Made by a program: the position numbers and the translations under genes | Source: Candidatus Bathyarchaeota archaeon | GTDB lineage: Archaea; Thermoproteota; Bathyarchaeia; 40CM-2-53-6; RBG-13-38-9 | DNA length: 10,217 bases | Assembly: GCA_026394315.1 (NCBI GenBank) | Contig: JAPKYM010000289.1 | Location: forward strand, 1-10,217 | Direction: 5' to 3' | Notes under the pieces: generated by a model | What the model saw: the letters and a program-made list of their open reading frames with translations, nothing else | Databases searched by the model: none | Told to the model about the DNA's origin: nothing | Shown here: in pieces, positions 1-6,530 of the stretch | Layout: each line of letters begins with the position of its first letter | Numbering within the stretch: position 1 is the stretch's first letter

Positions 1-45
1 CATGCCACCGAAACCCAACTGATCCTGAAAAAGTTTGAACCCTAG
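1..45 (+). CDS. Possible C-terminal end of an upstream gene (partial)
   Basis: Frame 1 is open from the window edge and reads HATETQLILKKFEP followed by TAG at 43-45. The other two plus frames also stop within about 40 nt, so the choice of frame rests only on the stop falling directly before a hairpin at 46-73. Nothing identifies the product. It may equally be non-coding. Confidence 0.22.
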   Translation, partial: HATETQLILKKFEP

Positions 46-73
46 CATTTACCAATAGACTTATAGGTAAATG
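46..73. repeat. Imperfect palindrome / hairpin after the upstream stop codon
   Basis: CATTTACC (46-53) is the exact reverse complement of GGTAAATG (66-73). Inside, after one A-A mismatch, ATA (55-57) pairs with TAT (62-64), leaving a GACT loop. The result is an 11-bp stem with one mismatch. It begins immediately after a TAG stop. No T-run follows, so it is not a standard archaeal poly-U terminator. It could be an RNA 3' end structure or a dyad protein-binding site. Confidence 0.5.
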
Positions 74-99
74 TACTGAGTCTATGAAGAATCTTGACG

Positions 100-198
100 A
101 TGAGTGAGCCCGAGATGTTCAGAGCAGCATTTCCCAAGCTACGTCGAACTCTGCACCCGATAGTCTTGCTCCTTGTCGTAGTAGTAATTCTACAGTAG
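100..198 (+). CDS. Possible 32-aa single-span membrane peptide
   Basis: An ATG at 100 opens a 32-codon frame ending in TAG at 196-198. The first 19 residues are polar or basic and include KLRRTLHP. The last 13 residues are almost entirely V, L and I, which would make a short tail anchor. The basic stretch before the hydrophobic end fits a protein with its N-terminus in the cytoplasm. I see no good ribosome binding site upstream, and the hydrophobic stretch is short for a membrane span. The frame could be chance. It does not resemble a Trp- or Leu-rich attenuator leader in any clear way, though it has five leucines and lies directly before ilvB. Confidence 0.27.
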   Translation: MSEPEMFRAAFPKLRRTLHPIVLLLVVVVILQ

Positions 199-203
199 CC
201 TAA

Positions 204-265
204 ACAGTATACTCTCCGTTGTTGCTGTTCGGGCTGTATTAAACAAATCCAGAGATGATGATAAA
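204..265 (+). promoter_or_regulatory. Likely ilvB promoter region
   Basis: Two AT-rich boxes lie before ilvB: AGTATACT at 207-214 and TATTAAAC at 236-243. The second is centred about 26 nt before the ATG at 266, the usual archaeal TATA-to-start distance, so it could give a leaderless or near-leaderless transcript. If the first is the TATA box, there would be a leader of roughly 25 nt containing GAGATGATG (252-260) as a weak ribosome binding site. The sequence does not decide between them. Confidence 0.3.
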
Positions 266-1945
266 ATGGCAAAAATGTCAGGCGCAAAGGCACTGGTCGA
301 GTCCCTAGAACGAGAGAAAGTCGAGACCATATTTGGATTACCTGGCGGACAGATAATCCCCACCTACGACGCCCTCTTGGACTCAAAGATCAGACACATA
401 CTGGTCAGACATGAGCAGTCCGCAGCCCACATGGCAGATGGGTATGCAAGAGCTAGCGGAAGAACCGGCGTATGCTTGGCAACCTCAGGGCCCGGTGCGA
501 CAAACCTGGTTACTGGAATCGCGACTGCGCAATTGGACTCCTCACCAATCGTGGCAATAACCGGCCAAGTATCAACCTCACAGATAGGTCTGGATGCTTT
601 CCAAGAAGCAGATATGATCGGCTTAGGTAGTCCTATTACCAAGTACAGTTTCCAGCCACGCAAGGTCGAAGAGATACCAATAACGGTCAAACAGGCGTTC
701 TTGATAGCATCCACAGGAAGGGCAGGGCCCGTACTGATAGATATACCTCGAGACGTCCAATCAAATCTAGCTGAAGTGGAGTTTCCAGAGAAGGTTGAGA
801 TAAGAGGATACAAGACAGTCTACAAGCCAAATCCCGAACAGATCAACAGAGCAGCCAAGACCCTCGCGGAGGCAGAAAGGCCCTTCATACTGGCAGGCGG
901 TGGAGTGACTCTGTCAAACGCGTCAAATCAGCTTCAAAGACTCGCCGAACTACTATTGGCGCCAGTTGCCACATCCCTGATGGGAAAAGGCAGTTTTCCA
1001 GAAGATCACCCGCTCTCGATGGGCACCATTGGAATGCACGGTTCGAGAGAAGCAAATCAGCTGGTCTATGAAGCCGATGTTCTGCTGGCAGTCGGTTGCC
1101 GCTTCAGTGACCGAACCACAGGGAAGATCGACGAATTCTGCCCGACCTCACACGTTATACACATAGACATAGATGCGACTGAGATTGGGAAGAACAAGTG
1201 CATCGATACGGCTATAGTAAGCGATGCAGCTGAGGCACTTGATGTCCTCTATACAACCTTAGTAAAAGATCTTAACATCAGAAAGGAAACTCCATGGTCA
1301 AAGAGGACTAAAGAAGTAAAAGAATCCCTGGCAGACAAAATTGAAAACTCGGGGAAAGAGCTGACCCCTCCCAAAGTCCTGAAAGAGCTAAGGCGACTAT
1401 TGCCTTCACAAACCATAGTCACAACCGAGGTCGGACAGAATCAAATGTGGGCCTCGCTGTACTTCAAGGCTTTACAGCCACGAACATTCATAACCTCTGG
1501 AGGATTTGGTTGTATGGGATACGGGTTCCCAGCAGCATTAGGTGCAAAAGTTGCAAGACCCGATGTACCAGTCGTAGATATAGCGGGAGACGGAAGCTTC
1601 AGGATGACAGAGAATTCTCTTGCAACATCAGTGATCGAGAAGATTCCAATTACAGTCCTAATACTGAACAATGGGATGCTCGGAATGGTTGCCCAATGGC
1701 AGAGGTTATTCTATAATCGTAGATACTCGGCCGTCAAACTTGGGAACGTGCCGGACTTTGTCAAGCTGGCAGAGGCCTATGGGGCTATAGGCGTACGTGT
1801 TGGATCGCTCAAAGAACTATCAGAAGCAGTGAAGAAATCTCTCAAGAGTGACGTTACTACTGTCATAGATGTTCCGATAGATCCTGAAGAGGACGTACTT
1901 CCAATGGTGCCCGCAGGATATAGTTTGAAGGACGTCATAGGGTGA
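266..1945 (+). CDS. ilvB: Acetolactate synthase, large (catalytic) subunit
   Basis: Thiamine-diphosphate enzyme that condenses two pyruvates to 2-acetolactate, or pyruvate with 2-ketobutyrate to acetohydroxybutyrate; the committed step of branched-chain amino acid synthesis in the cytoplasm. The 559 aa have the family's three domains. The N-terminal TPP domain has GLPGGQIIPTYDAL (24-37) and RHEQSAAHMADGYARASG with the catalytic Glu at residue 50. A central domain spans about 190-325. The C-terminal TPP domain has GDGSF (441-445) and NNGMLG (468-473), the Mg/diphosphate motif. QEADMIGLGSPITKYS is typical of acetolactate synthase rather than of related oxalyl-CoA or glyoxylate enzymes. Length is normal. 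An alternative start is Met4 (275). It is followed directly by the regulatory subunit gene, which confirms the assignment. Confidence 0.96.
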   Translation: MAKMSGAKALVESLEREKVETIFGLPGGQIIPTYDALLDSKIRHILVRHEQSAAHMADGYARASGRTGVCLATSGPGATNLVTGIATAQLDSSPIVAITGQVSTSQIGLDAFQEADMIGLGSPITKYSFQPRKVEEIPITVKQAFLIASTGRAGPVLIDIPRDVQSNLAEVEFPEKVEIRGYKTVYKPNPEQINRAAKTLAEAERPFILAGGGVTLSNASNQLQRLAELLLAPVATSLMGKGSFPEDHPLSMGTIGMHGSREANQLVYEADVLLAVGCRFSDRTTGKIDEFCPTSHVIHIDIDATEIGKNKCIDTAIVSDAAEALDVLYTTLVKDLNIRKETPWSKRTKEVKESLADKIENSGKELTPPKVLKELRRLLPSQTIVTTEVGQNQMWASLYFKALQPRTFITSGGFGCMGYGFPAALGAKVARPDVPVVDIAGDGSFRMTENSLATSVIEKIPITVLILNNGMLGMVAQWQRLFYNRRYSAVKLGNVPDFVKLAEAYGAIGVRVGSLKELSEAVKKSLKSDVTTVIDVPIDPEEDVLPMVPAGYSLKDVIG

Positions 1946-1950
1946 ATGCT

Positions 1951-2457
1951 TTGACAAGGACTTACATGATCTCTGCACTGGTTGAGCACAAACCTGGTGT
2001 ACTTTACAAAGTATCGAACATGTTCTGGCGTCGTGGCTTTAACATCGAAAGCATAGCCATAGGTACAGCAGAACAAGAAGATCTTGCCAGAATGACAATA
2101 ACTATCAAAGGCGAGGAGAAAGACGCGGAGCAATTCGTTGGACAACTTGAGAAGCTCATAGATGTTCTCAAAGCTACAAGGCTTGACCCAGAGAAGGCGG
2201 TGATAAGAGAGCTTGCCCTCATCAAACTGAATGCGCAAGATCCCAAAGTACGCTCAGACATATTTCACTACGTAGACGTATTCAGAGGAAGGATAGTAGA
2301 TGTCTCGCCAGAAACAGCGACGGTAGAGATAGTTGGGACCAAAGACAAAATTGACGCCTTCATCAACCTTACAAAGAGTTTTGGTGTAGTTGAAGTTGCA
2401 AGGACAGGCGAGACTGCACTTATAAGGGGACCCGAATCTGTAAGAATAGACGAATAA
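1951..2457 (+). CDS. ilvN: Acetolactate synthase, small (regulatory) subunit
   Basis: Regulatory partner of IlvB that binds branched-chain amino acids for feedback control and activates the large subunit. An N-terminal ACT domain begins at MISALVEHKPGVLYKVSNMF and runs through NIESIAIG and ARMTITIKG. A C-terminal small-subunit domain follows (RELALIKLNA, then VDVSPETATVEIVGTKDKIDAFI). The usual length is about 165-170 aa. I choose TTG at 1951 because GGGTG at 1940-1944 lies 6 nt before it, matching the spacing seen at ilvC and leuC. GTG at 1942, overlapping the ilvB stop and adding three residues, is an alternative. It is in the same transcription unit as ilvB, with close spacing that suggests translational coupling. 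Confidence 0.94.
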   Translation: MTRTYMISALVEHKPGVLYKVSNMFWRRGFNIESIAIGTAEQEDLARMTITIKGEEKDAEQFVGQLEKLIDVLKATRLDPEKAVIRELALIKLNAQDPKVRSDIFHYVDVFRGRIVDVSPETATVEIVGTKDKIDAFINLTKSFGVVEVARTGETALIRGPESVRIDE

Positions 2458-2461
2458 GGTG
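2457..2461 (+). promoter_or_regulatory. Ribosome binding site of ilvC
   Basis: AGGTG lies 7 nt before the ilvC ATG (2469). It complements the CACCU of the archaeal 16S rRNA 3' end. It overlaps the region just past the ilvN stop and serves as the local reference for judging the unusual leuC start. Confidence 0.75.
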
Positions 2462-2468
2462 AACCAAA

Positions 2469-3473
2469 ATGGCAAAGATATATCACGACAAAGATGCAGA
2501 TCTAAGACACCTTGAAGGAAAGACCATAGCCGTCATTGGCTACGGAAACCAAGGGCACGCTCAAGCCCTAACCTTCAGAGATTCAAAGATCAACGTAGTA
2601 GTGGGACTGAAGCCTGGAGGAAAATCCTGGAAACTGGCTGAGCAAGAAGGGTTCACGCCTCTAACGGTGGCTGAGGCCGCGAAGAAAGCGGACATTGTCC
2701 ACATGCTGTTCCCAGACTTGGAACAACCCGCTGTCTACAAACAATACATTGAACCAAACCTGAAAGAAGGCAAGACAATTAGCTGCTCACACGCCTACAA
2801 CATACACTTCAAACAGATAGTTCCGCCCAAGAACGTGGACGTAATCATGGTCGCACCGAAGAGTCCAGGCTCAAGGCTCAGAGAGATCTACAAGGAAGGC
2901 TTCGGCGTTCCAGCACTAATAGCAGTCTACCAGAATCCATCAGGAAAAGCCAAAGAGACAGTCCTCGCGATGGCCAAGGCCTTAGGCACAACAAAAGCAG
3001 GAGTAATAGAAACGACCTTCAAAGAAGAGGCTGAGACTGACATAATCGGTGAGCAGATAGTTCTCGGTGGTGGGTCGATGGAACTGATTAAGAAGGGTTT
3101 CGAAGTCTTAGTAGAGGCTGGCTACCAGCCTGAACTTGCCTACTTCGAAGTTGCAAGTGAGCTCAAACTCATGGTCGACCTACTATACGAAGGTGGGCTG
3201 ACTAGAATGATGAAGATGATCTCCCACACGGCCCAGTACGGCAGTATGACCGTCGGACCGAAGGTCATAGATGACCATGTGAAACAGAACATGCGAAAAG
3301 TCGTCAAATTCGTGCAGAGCGGCGAATTCGCAAGAGAATGGAGCGGTGACCCGAAGAAGAGCATGGAGAGACTCGACAAGCTCATGAAAGAGCTTGGGGA
3401 ACATCAGGTAGAGAAAGTTGGAAAAACGATAAGACAGATGGCTGGGACAGACAAAGCAGCTACGGCCTACTAG
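2469..3473 (+). CDS. ilvC: Ketol-acid reductoisomerase (class I)
   Basis: Converts 2-acetolactate to 2,3-dihydroxyisovalerate by Mg-dependent alkyl migration and NAD(P)H reduction, the second step of valine and leucine synthesis. The Rossmann motif GYGNQGHAQA starts at residue 24. A 12-13-residue loop GLKPGGKSW follows the second strand and carries the Ser that contacts a 2'-phosphate in NADPH-using enzymes, so NADPH use is the simplest reading. The helical domain has the metal ligands in ETDIIGEQ (Asp191, Glu195). The second acidic pair lies in YFEVASELKLMVD and the substrate Ser in MISHTAQYG. At 334 aa it is the short class I form common in archaea and many bacteria. It starts with ATG 11 nt after ilvN and ends the ilv operon, followed by T-tracts. 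Confidence 0.96.
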   Translation: MAKIYHDKDADLRHLEGKTIAVIGYGNQGHAQALTFRDSKINVVVGLKPGGKSWKLAEQEGFTPLTVAEAAKKADIVHMLFPDLEQPAVYKQYIEPNLKEGKTISCSHAYNIHFKQIVPPKNVDVIMVAPKSPGSRLREIYKEGFGVPALIAVYQNPSGKAKETVLAMAKALGTTKAGVIETTFKEEAETDIIGEQIVLGGGSMELIKKGFEVLVEAGYQPELAYFEVASELKLMVDLLYEGGLTRMMKMISHTAQYGSMTVGPKVIDDHVKQNMRKVVKFVQSGEFAREWSGDPKKSMERLDKLMKELGEHQVEKVGKTIRQMAGTDKAATAY

Positions 3474-3490
3474 GTTATTGAATTTCGTAC

Positions 3491-3528
3491 TTTTTTCTCA
3501 GATTACGTAATTCAGTAATCTTTTTTTT
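3491..3528 (+). terminator. T-tracts after ilvC
   Basis: Six T at 3491-3496 and eight T at 3521-3528 follow the ilvC stop codon. Archaeal RNA polymerase commonly terminates at such U-runs without needing a hairpin. They may end the ilvBNC transcript before the leu promoter, making two separate transcription units. Read-through cannot be excluded. Confidence 0.5.
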
Positions 3529-3534
3529 ACGTAA
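3503..3534. promoter_or_regulatory. Paired TTACGTAA palindromes upstream of leuC
   Basis: The perfect 8-bp palindrome TTACGTAA occurs at 3503-3510 and again at 3527-3534, centre to centre 24 bp (a little over two helical turns). A third half-match, GTAATC, is at 3515-3520. They lie just upstream of a TATA-like box, a position typical of archaeal activator or Lrp/AsnC-type regulator sites. That these form an operator is inference; the repeat itself is directly visible. Confidence 0.5.
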
Positions 3535-3536
3535 AT

Positions 3537-3586
3537 CTTTAATAGCAGTACGATATAGGATTATTGCGGTAATCGCCCGAAAGGTG
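3537..3586 (+). promoter_or_regulatory. leuC promoter (TATA-like box) and ribosome binding site
   Basis: CTTTAATA at 3538-3545 resembles an archaeal TATA box, which would place the transcript start near 3568-3572. AGGTG at 3582-3586 is an exact copy of the ilvC ribosome binding site and lies 7 nt before CTG at 3594. This would be the start of the leuCDBA transcript. Confidence 0.5.
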
Positions 3587-3593
3587 CAAGAAC

Positions 3594-4824
3594 CTGAACA
3601 TATTCGAAAAGATACTGGCCAGAGCATCGGGAAGAAAAGAAGTCGTGCCAGGAGAAATCGTCGAAGCAAACGTAGACATGGCGATGATTCACGACCTGAC
3701 AGGGCCACTAACAGTCGACTCATTCCACAAGATAGGAGCCGGAAAAGTATGGGATCCGAAGAAGATAGTCGTAATCTTCGACCACCTAGTCCCCCCAAGC
3801 ACAATCCGAGCAGCAACACTCCAGAAAGGTCTAAGAGAATTCGTCAAAGAGCAGGGAATCAAAAGCCTTTACGATATCGGCCAAGGAGGCGTCTGCCACC
3901 AAGTCTTCCACGAGAAAGGATACGCGAGGCCAGGAGAACTCATCGTTGGGGCCGACTCCCACACATGTACCTACGGTGCCTTGGGGGCTTTTGCCACGGG
4001 AATAGGTTCCACAGAGATGGCCGCGGTATTCGGCCCTAAAGATACATGCCTCAGGAAACTTTAGGAAAAACTCAACACCAAAAGACCTCATACTCAGAAT
4101 AATCGGAGACATAGGCGAAGGCGGGGCCATATACAAGGGAATGGAGTTCACAGGTTCAACGTTCACAAACATGAGCATCGATGGTAGACTGACAGTCTGC
4201 AACATGGTTGTTGAAGCTGGAGCAAAAGCCGGGATAGTCCCACCAGACAACAAATCCATGGCCTATGTGAGGTCCAGGACGAAGAAACCACTCAAACCAA
4301 TCAGAAGTGACAATAACGCAACATACGAAGACACCCTGGAATATGATGCCGCAAAGCTCACCCCACAAGTAGCCTGTTCACCATCAGTCGACAATGTCAA
4401 ATCAGCCTCTGAGCTGTCAGACGTGAAGATAGACCAAGTCTTCATAGGGTCATGCACAAATGGTAGAATAGAAGACCTTCGTCTTGCCGCCTCAGTCCTT
4501 AAGGGCAGAGAAATCCATAACGGGGTAAGAATGATCATAAGTCCAGCCTCACAAGAAGTCTACCAACAATGTCTCAAGGAGGGGCTGTTCAACACCTTCA
4601 TGGAAGCGGGGGCAATCGTCACCAACGCCACCTGTGGACCATGCCTCGGAGGGCACATGGGCCTTCTGGCTCCAGGAGAGGTCTGCATAAGCACTTCAAA
4701 TCGGAACTTCATAGGACGAATGGGAAGTCCCCAGTCAGCAGTGTACTTGGCCAATCCCGCAACCGCAGCGGCATCTGGCGTCGTCGGGCACATAATAAAC
4801 CCAAATGATCTGAGGAGGCCATGA
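3594..4824 (+). pseudogene. leuC: 3-isopropylmalate dehydratase large subunit, frameshifted by an internal deletion
   Basis: Large subunit of the 4Fe-4S enzyme interconverting 2- and 3-isopropylmalate. The first part (3594-4031) reads NIFEKILARASG, then HDLTGPLT, VGADSHTCT and FATGIGSTEMAAVF. The frame then stops at 4062-4064. The rest continues in another frame from about 4036, reading LKIHASGNFRKNSTPKD, GDIGEGGAIYK, the cluster-ligand motifs GSCTNGR and CGPCLGGHMG, and STSNRNF, to TGA at 4824. The conserved TGK-W-KVPE segment of LeuC/homoaconitase is missing. Restoring it needs about 32 nt, which would give exactly 420 codons, the normal archaeal length. All three Fe-S cysteines are in the out-of-frame part, so the product as written should be inactive. 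The best start is CTG at 3594 by ribosome-site spacing; GTG at 3645 would cut the conserved N-terminus. A sequence error is possible. Confidence 0.85.
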
Positions 4825-5324
4825 TCTTGGACATATTTGGTAAAGCAGTCAAATTCGGAGACAACGTAAACACGGATGTAATCATCCCAGGCAAATACCT
4901 TGAGCTCATAGATCCGGAAGAGCTTGGTAAACACGCACTGGAAGGTCTAGATCCGAAATTCACACAGAAGGCAAAAGACGGAGTCATACTGATCGGCGGC
5001 AAGAACTTCGGCTGCGGTTCCAGCAGGGAACAAGCAGCAACAGCTCTGAAAAGCGCAGGTGTAAGATGCGTACTTGCAGAGTCCTTTGCAAGGATCTTCT
5101 ACAGAAATGCAATAAATGTGGGGCTGCCAGCCTTGGAATGCATCGGGATCTCAAAGAAAGCAGACGAAGGAGATATGATCTCAGTGGACCTGAGATCAGG
5201 GACAGTGGAGAATCAAACAACAGGGACCACCCTGAAAGCCTCCCCCTTACCGCAATTCATTTTGAGCCTACTAGAGGAGGGAGGATTAATCCCCCATGTA
5301 AGAGGCCTGATAGGGAAGCGATGA
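4821..5324 (+). CDS. leuD: 3-isopropylmalate dehydratase small subunit
   Basis: Swivelling-domain partner of LeuC that completes the isomerase active site. The 167 aa show FGDNVNTDVIIPGKYL (12-27), GGKNFGCGSSREQA and SFARIFYRNAINVGLP, all family hallmarks, and a normal archaeal length. The specificity loop reads Tyr26-Leu27-Glu28-Leu29. In methanogen homologues, homoaconitase has YLRT and isopropylmalate isomerase YLVY, so this is not the homoaconitase Arg form, but Glu is unusual. The ATG overlaps the leuC stop by 4 nt (ATGA), and its own stop overlaps the leuB start in the same way, indicating tight translational coupling. GGAGG at 4814-4818 is close to the start. Arg is AGA/AGG in 6 of 7 cases, a useful reference for resident coding style. 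The gene is intact, unlike leuC and leuB on either side. Confidence 0.95.
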   Translation: MILDIFGKAVKFGDNVNTDVIIPGKYLELIDPEELGKHALEGLDPKFTQKAKDGVILIGGKNFGCGSSREQAATALKSAGVRCVLAESFARIFYRNAINVGLPALECIGISKKADEGDMISVDLRSGTVENQTTGTTLKASPLPQFILSLLEEGGLIPHVRGLIGKR

Positions 5325-5479
5325 AAGAACGCAAAATCGCCGTAATTCAAGGCGACGGCATAGGCCCAGAACAGACAGAAGCTACACTGCAGGTTTTAGA
5401 AGCGCGCGCTAAGAGTATAAGAGAAAAAATACTAAGGAGAAAAGAAGAACGATGGGAAAGAAATATAATATCGCAGTAA
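5321..5479 (+). pseudogene. leuB: 5' remnant of the resident leuB (3-isopropylmalate dehydrogenase)
   Basis: ATG at 5321 overlaps the leuD stop (ATGA). The first 28 codons read as a clear isopropylmalate/isocitrate dehydrogenase N-terminus: KIAVIQGDGIGPEQTEATLQ, then VLEA. After about 5403 the similarity ends. The frame runs through purine-rich DNA, enters the inserted gene out of frame and stops at 5479. That is 28 nt past the start of the inserted gene, so ribosomes finishing this stub would end just beyond the new ATG, which could help restart translation there. The matching C-terminal end is at about 6531-6820. The intervening ~215 codons of the resident gene are gone. Confidence 0.82.
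5434..5439 (+). promoter_or_regulatory. Ribosome binding site carried by the inserted leuB
   Basis: AAGGAG lies 12 nt before the inserted ATG (5452), within an A/G-rich leader. It is of the bacterial AGGAG kind, unlike the GGTG sites of ilvC and leuC, and came in with the foreign gene if the insert reading is right. Confidence 0.5.
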
Positions 5480-6513
5480 TTGGCGGTGACGGTACAGGTC
5501 CGGAAGTGGTAGCAGAAGGATTAAAAGTCCTGAAAGCAGCTTCGAGTAAATTTGGTTTTTCGTATGATACGACAATGTTTGATTACGGTGGTGAGCGGTA
5601 CCTGAAGACCGGAAAAACAATTACCGATGAAGAACTGGAAGGATTGAAAAAGTTTGATGCGATCTATCTTGGTGCAATCGGACATCCGGATGTAAAACCG
5701 GGAATTCTGGAGCAAGGAATTCTTCTCAAGATACGATTTGCGCTCGATCAGTATATTAATTTACGTCCGGTGAAACTCTATAATGAAGCCTATTGTCCCT
5801 TAAAGGATAAAAAACCGGAAGATGTTGATTTCGTCGTTGTGCGTGAAAATTCCGAAGGCCTCTACAAAGGACTCGGCAGTTTTGAAAATAAAGGGACAAA
5901 AAATGAAGTAGCAATTCAAATATCGCACAATACACGGAAAGGCGTTGAACGCTGTATTCGCTTTGCGTTTGAATACTGCAAGAAACGCAACAGCAAGAAA
6001 AAGAAACTCACGCTCTGCGGAAAAACGAATGTCCTGACATTTGCATGGGATCTCTGGCAGCGAACATTTGATGAAGTGAAAAAAGAATATCCAGACATTC
6101 AAACCGAGTATGTGAATGTTGATGCAACAACCATGTGGTTTGTAAAAAATCCGGAATGGTTTGATGTGATTGTTACTGATAATATGTTCGGTGATATTAT
6201 CACTGATCTTGGAGCGATGGTGCAAGGCGGTATGGGTATCGCCGCGGGTGGCAATATTAATCCGGAAGGCGTTTCTATGTTTGAACCGATCGGCGGATCT
6301 GCACCAAAGTATACCGGGAAGCATGTTATTAATCCGCTTGCAGGGATTTGCGCCCTTGGGATGCTTCTGGAAAATATCGGTGAAGAAAAAGCCGGCAAGG
6401 CCGTTGAGAATACAGTGATTCGTCTTGTTCAGACTAAGATAGAAAACCTTTCAGCAGGAAAGATGGGGTATACCACCGAAGAAGTCGGCGATATGGTTGC
6501 AGGCGGGTTATAA
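5452..6513 (+). CDS. leuB: 3-isopropylmalate dehydrogenase, complete, bacterial-type, probably horizontally acquired
   Basis: Would oxidatively decarboxylate 3-isopropylmalate to 2-ketoisocaproate, the last leucine-specific dehydrogenase step. The 353 aa are full length: GGDGTGPE (11-18), RENSEGLYKG (131-140) with the active-site Tyr138, CGKTNV with Lys191, and DNMFGDIITD with Mg ligands Asp248 and Asp252. The cofactor segment reads GGSAPKYTGK, with Lys-Tyr where Thermus isopropylmalate dehydrogenase has Asp278 and E. coli NADP-isocitrate dehydrogenase has Lys344-Tyr345. That hints at NADP or a divergent subfamily, and the substrate is inferred mainly from position. The features FDAIYLGAIGHPDVKPGIL and LDQYINLRPVKLY recall a subfamily common in bacteria. 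Arg codons are all CGN, unlike neighbours. No frame damage is seen, so it may supply the function of the broken resident gene. Confidence 0.88.
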   Translation: MGKKYNIAVIGGDGTGPEVVAEGLKVLKAASSKFGFSYDTTMFDYGGERYLKTGKTITDEELEGLKKFDAIYLGAIGHPDVKPGILEQGILLKIRFALDQYINLRPVKLYNEAYCPLKDKKPEDVDFVVVRENSEGLYKGLGSFENKGTKNEVAIQISHNTRKGVERCIRFAFEYCKKRNSKKKKLTLCGKTNVLTFAWDLWQRTFDEVKKEYPDIQTEYVNVDATTMWFVKNPEWFDVIVTDNMFGDIITDLGAMVQGGMGIAAGGNINPEGVSMFEPIGGSAPKYTGKHVINPLAGICALGMLLENIGEEKAGKAVENTVIRLVQTKIENLSAGKMGYTTEEVGDMVAGGL

Positions 6514-6530
6514 GAAAAACACGCGCGTGC

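Larger units (their letters stand above)
5403..6527 (+). other. Foreign leuB cassette replacing the middle of the resident leuB
   Basis: The block comprises a ~45-nt purine-rich leader with AAGGAG (5434-5439), a complete 353-codon dehydrogenase gene and a few nt after its stop. CGCGCG occurs at both limits (5403-5408 and 6522-6527), a possible short homology at the joints. Coding style changes inside the block. All 10 Arg codons are CGN and 14 of 24 Ile codons are ATT, against 1 of 7 CGN and 1 of 15 ATT in leuD next door. No transposase, recombinase or terminal inverted repeats are seen. Exact borders are uncertain by perhaps 10 nt on each side. Confidence 0.72.

Noticed and set aside
42..386. 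Minus-strand 114-aa reading frame over the ilvB start
   Set aside because: It overlaps the well-supported ilvB start antisense and shows no recognisable domain or ribosome site.
3475..3819. Minus-strand 114-aa Leu/Arg-rich reading frame
   Set aside because: It is antisense to leuC and its promoter, low in complexity, with no family signal.
3645..4064. An independent 139-aa protein starting at GTG 3645
   Set aside because: It is the N-terminal third of LeuC cut by the frameshift. Conserved LeuC residues extend upstream to 3594, so this start is not real.
4006..4064. Programmed ribosomal frameshift in leuC
   Set aside because: Shifting frame would not restore the missing TGK-W-KVPE segment. 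About 32 nt are absent, so deletion or sequence error fits better.
5066..5479. A 137-aa gene beginning inside leuD
   Set aside because: Its first part is the leuD sequence in another frame; only the part from ATG 5321 is meaningful, as the leuB stub.
5403..6527. Insertion sequence or intein in leuB
   Set aside because: There is no transposase, homing endonuclease, splicing motif or terminal inverted repeat. The only gene inside is a leuB homologue, and the old gene's middle is deleted rather than merely interrupted.
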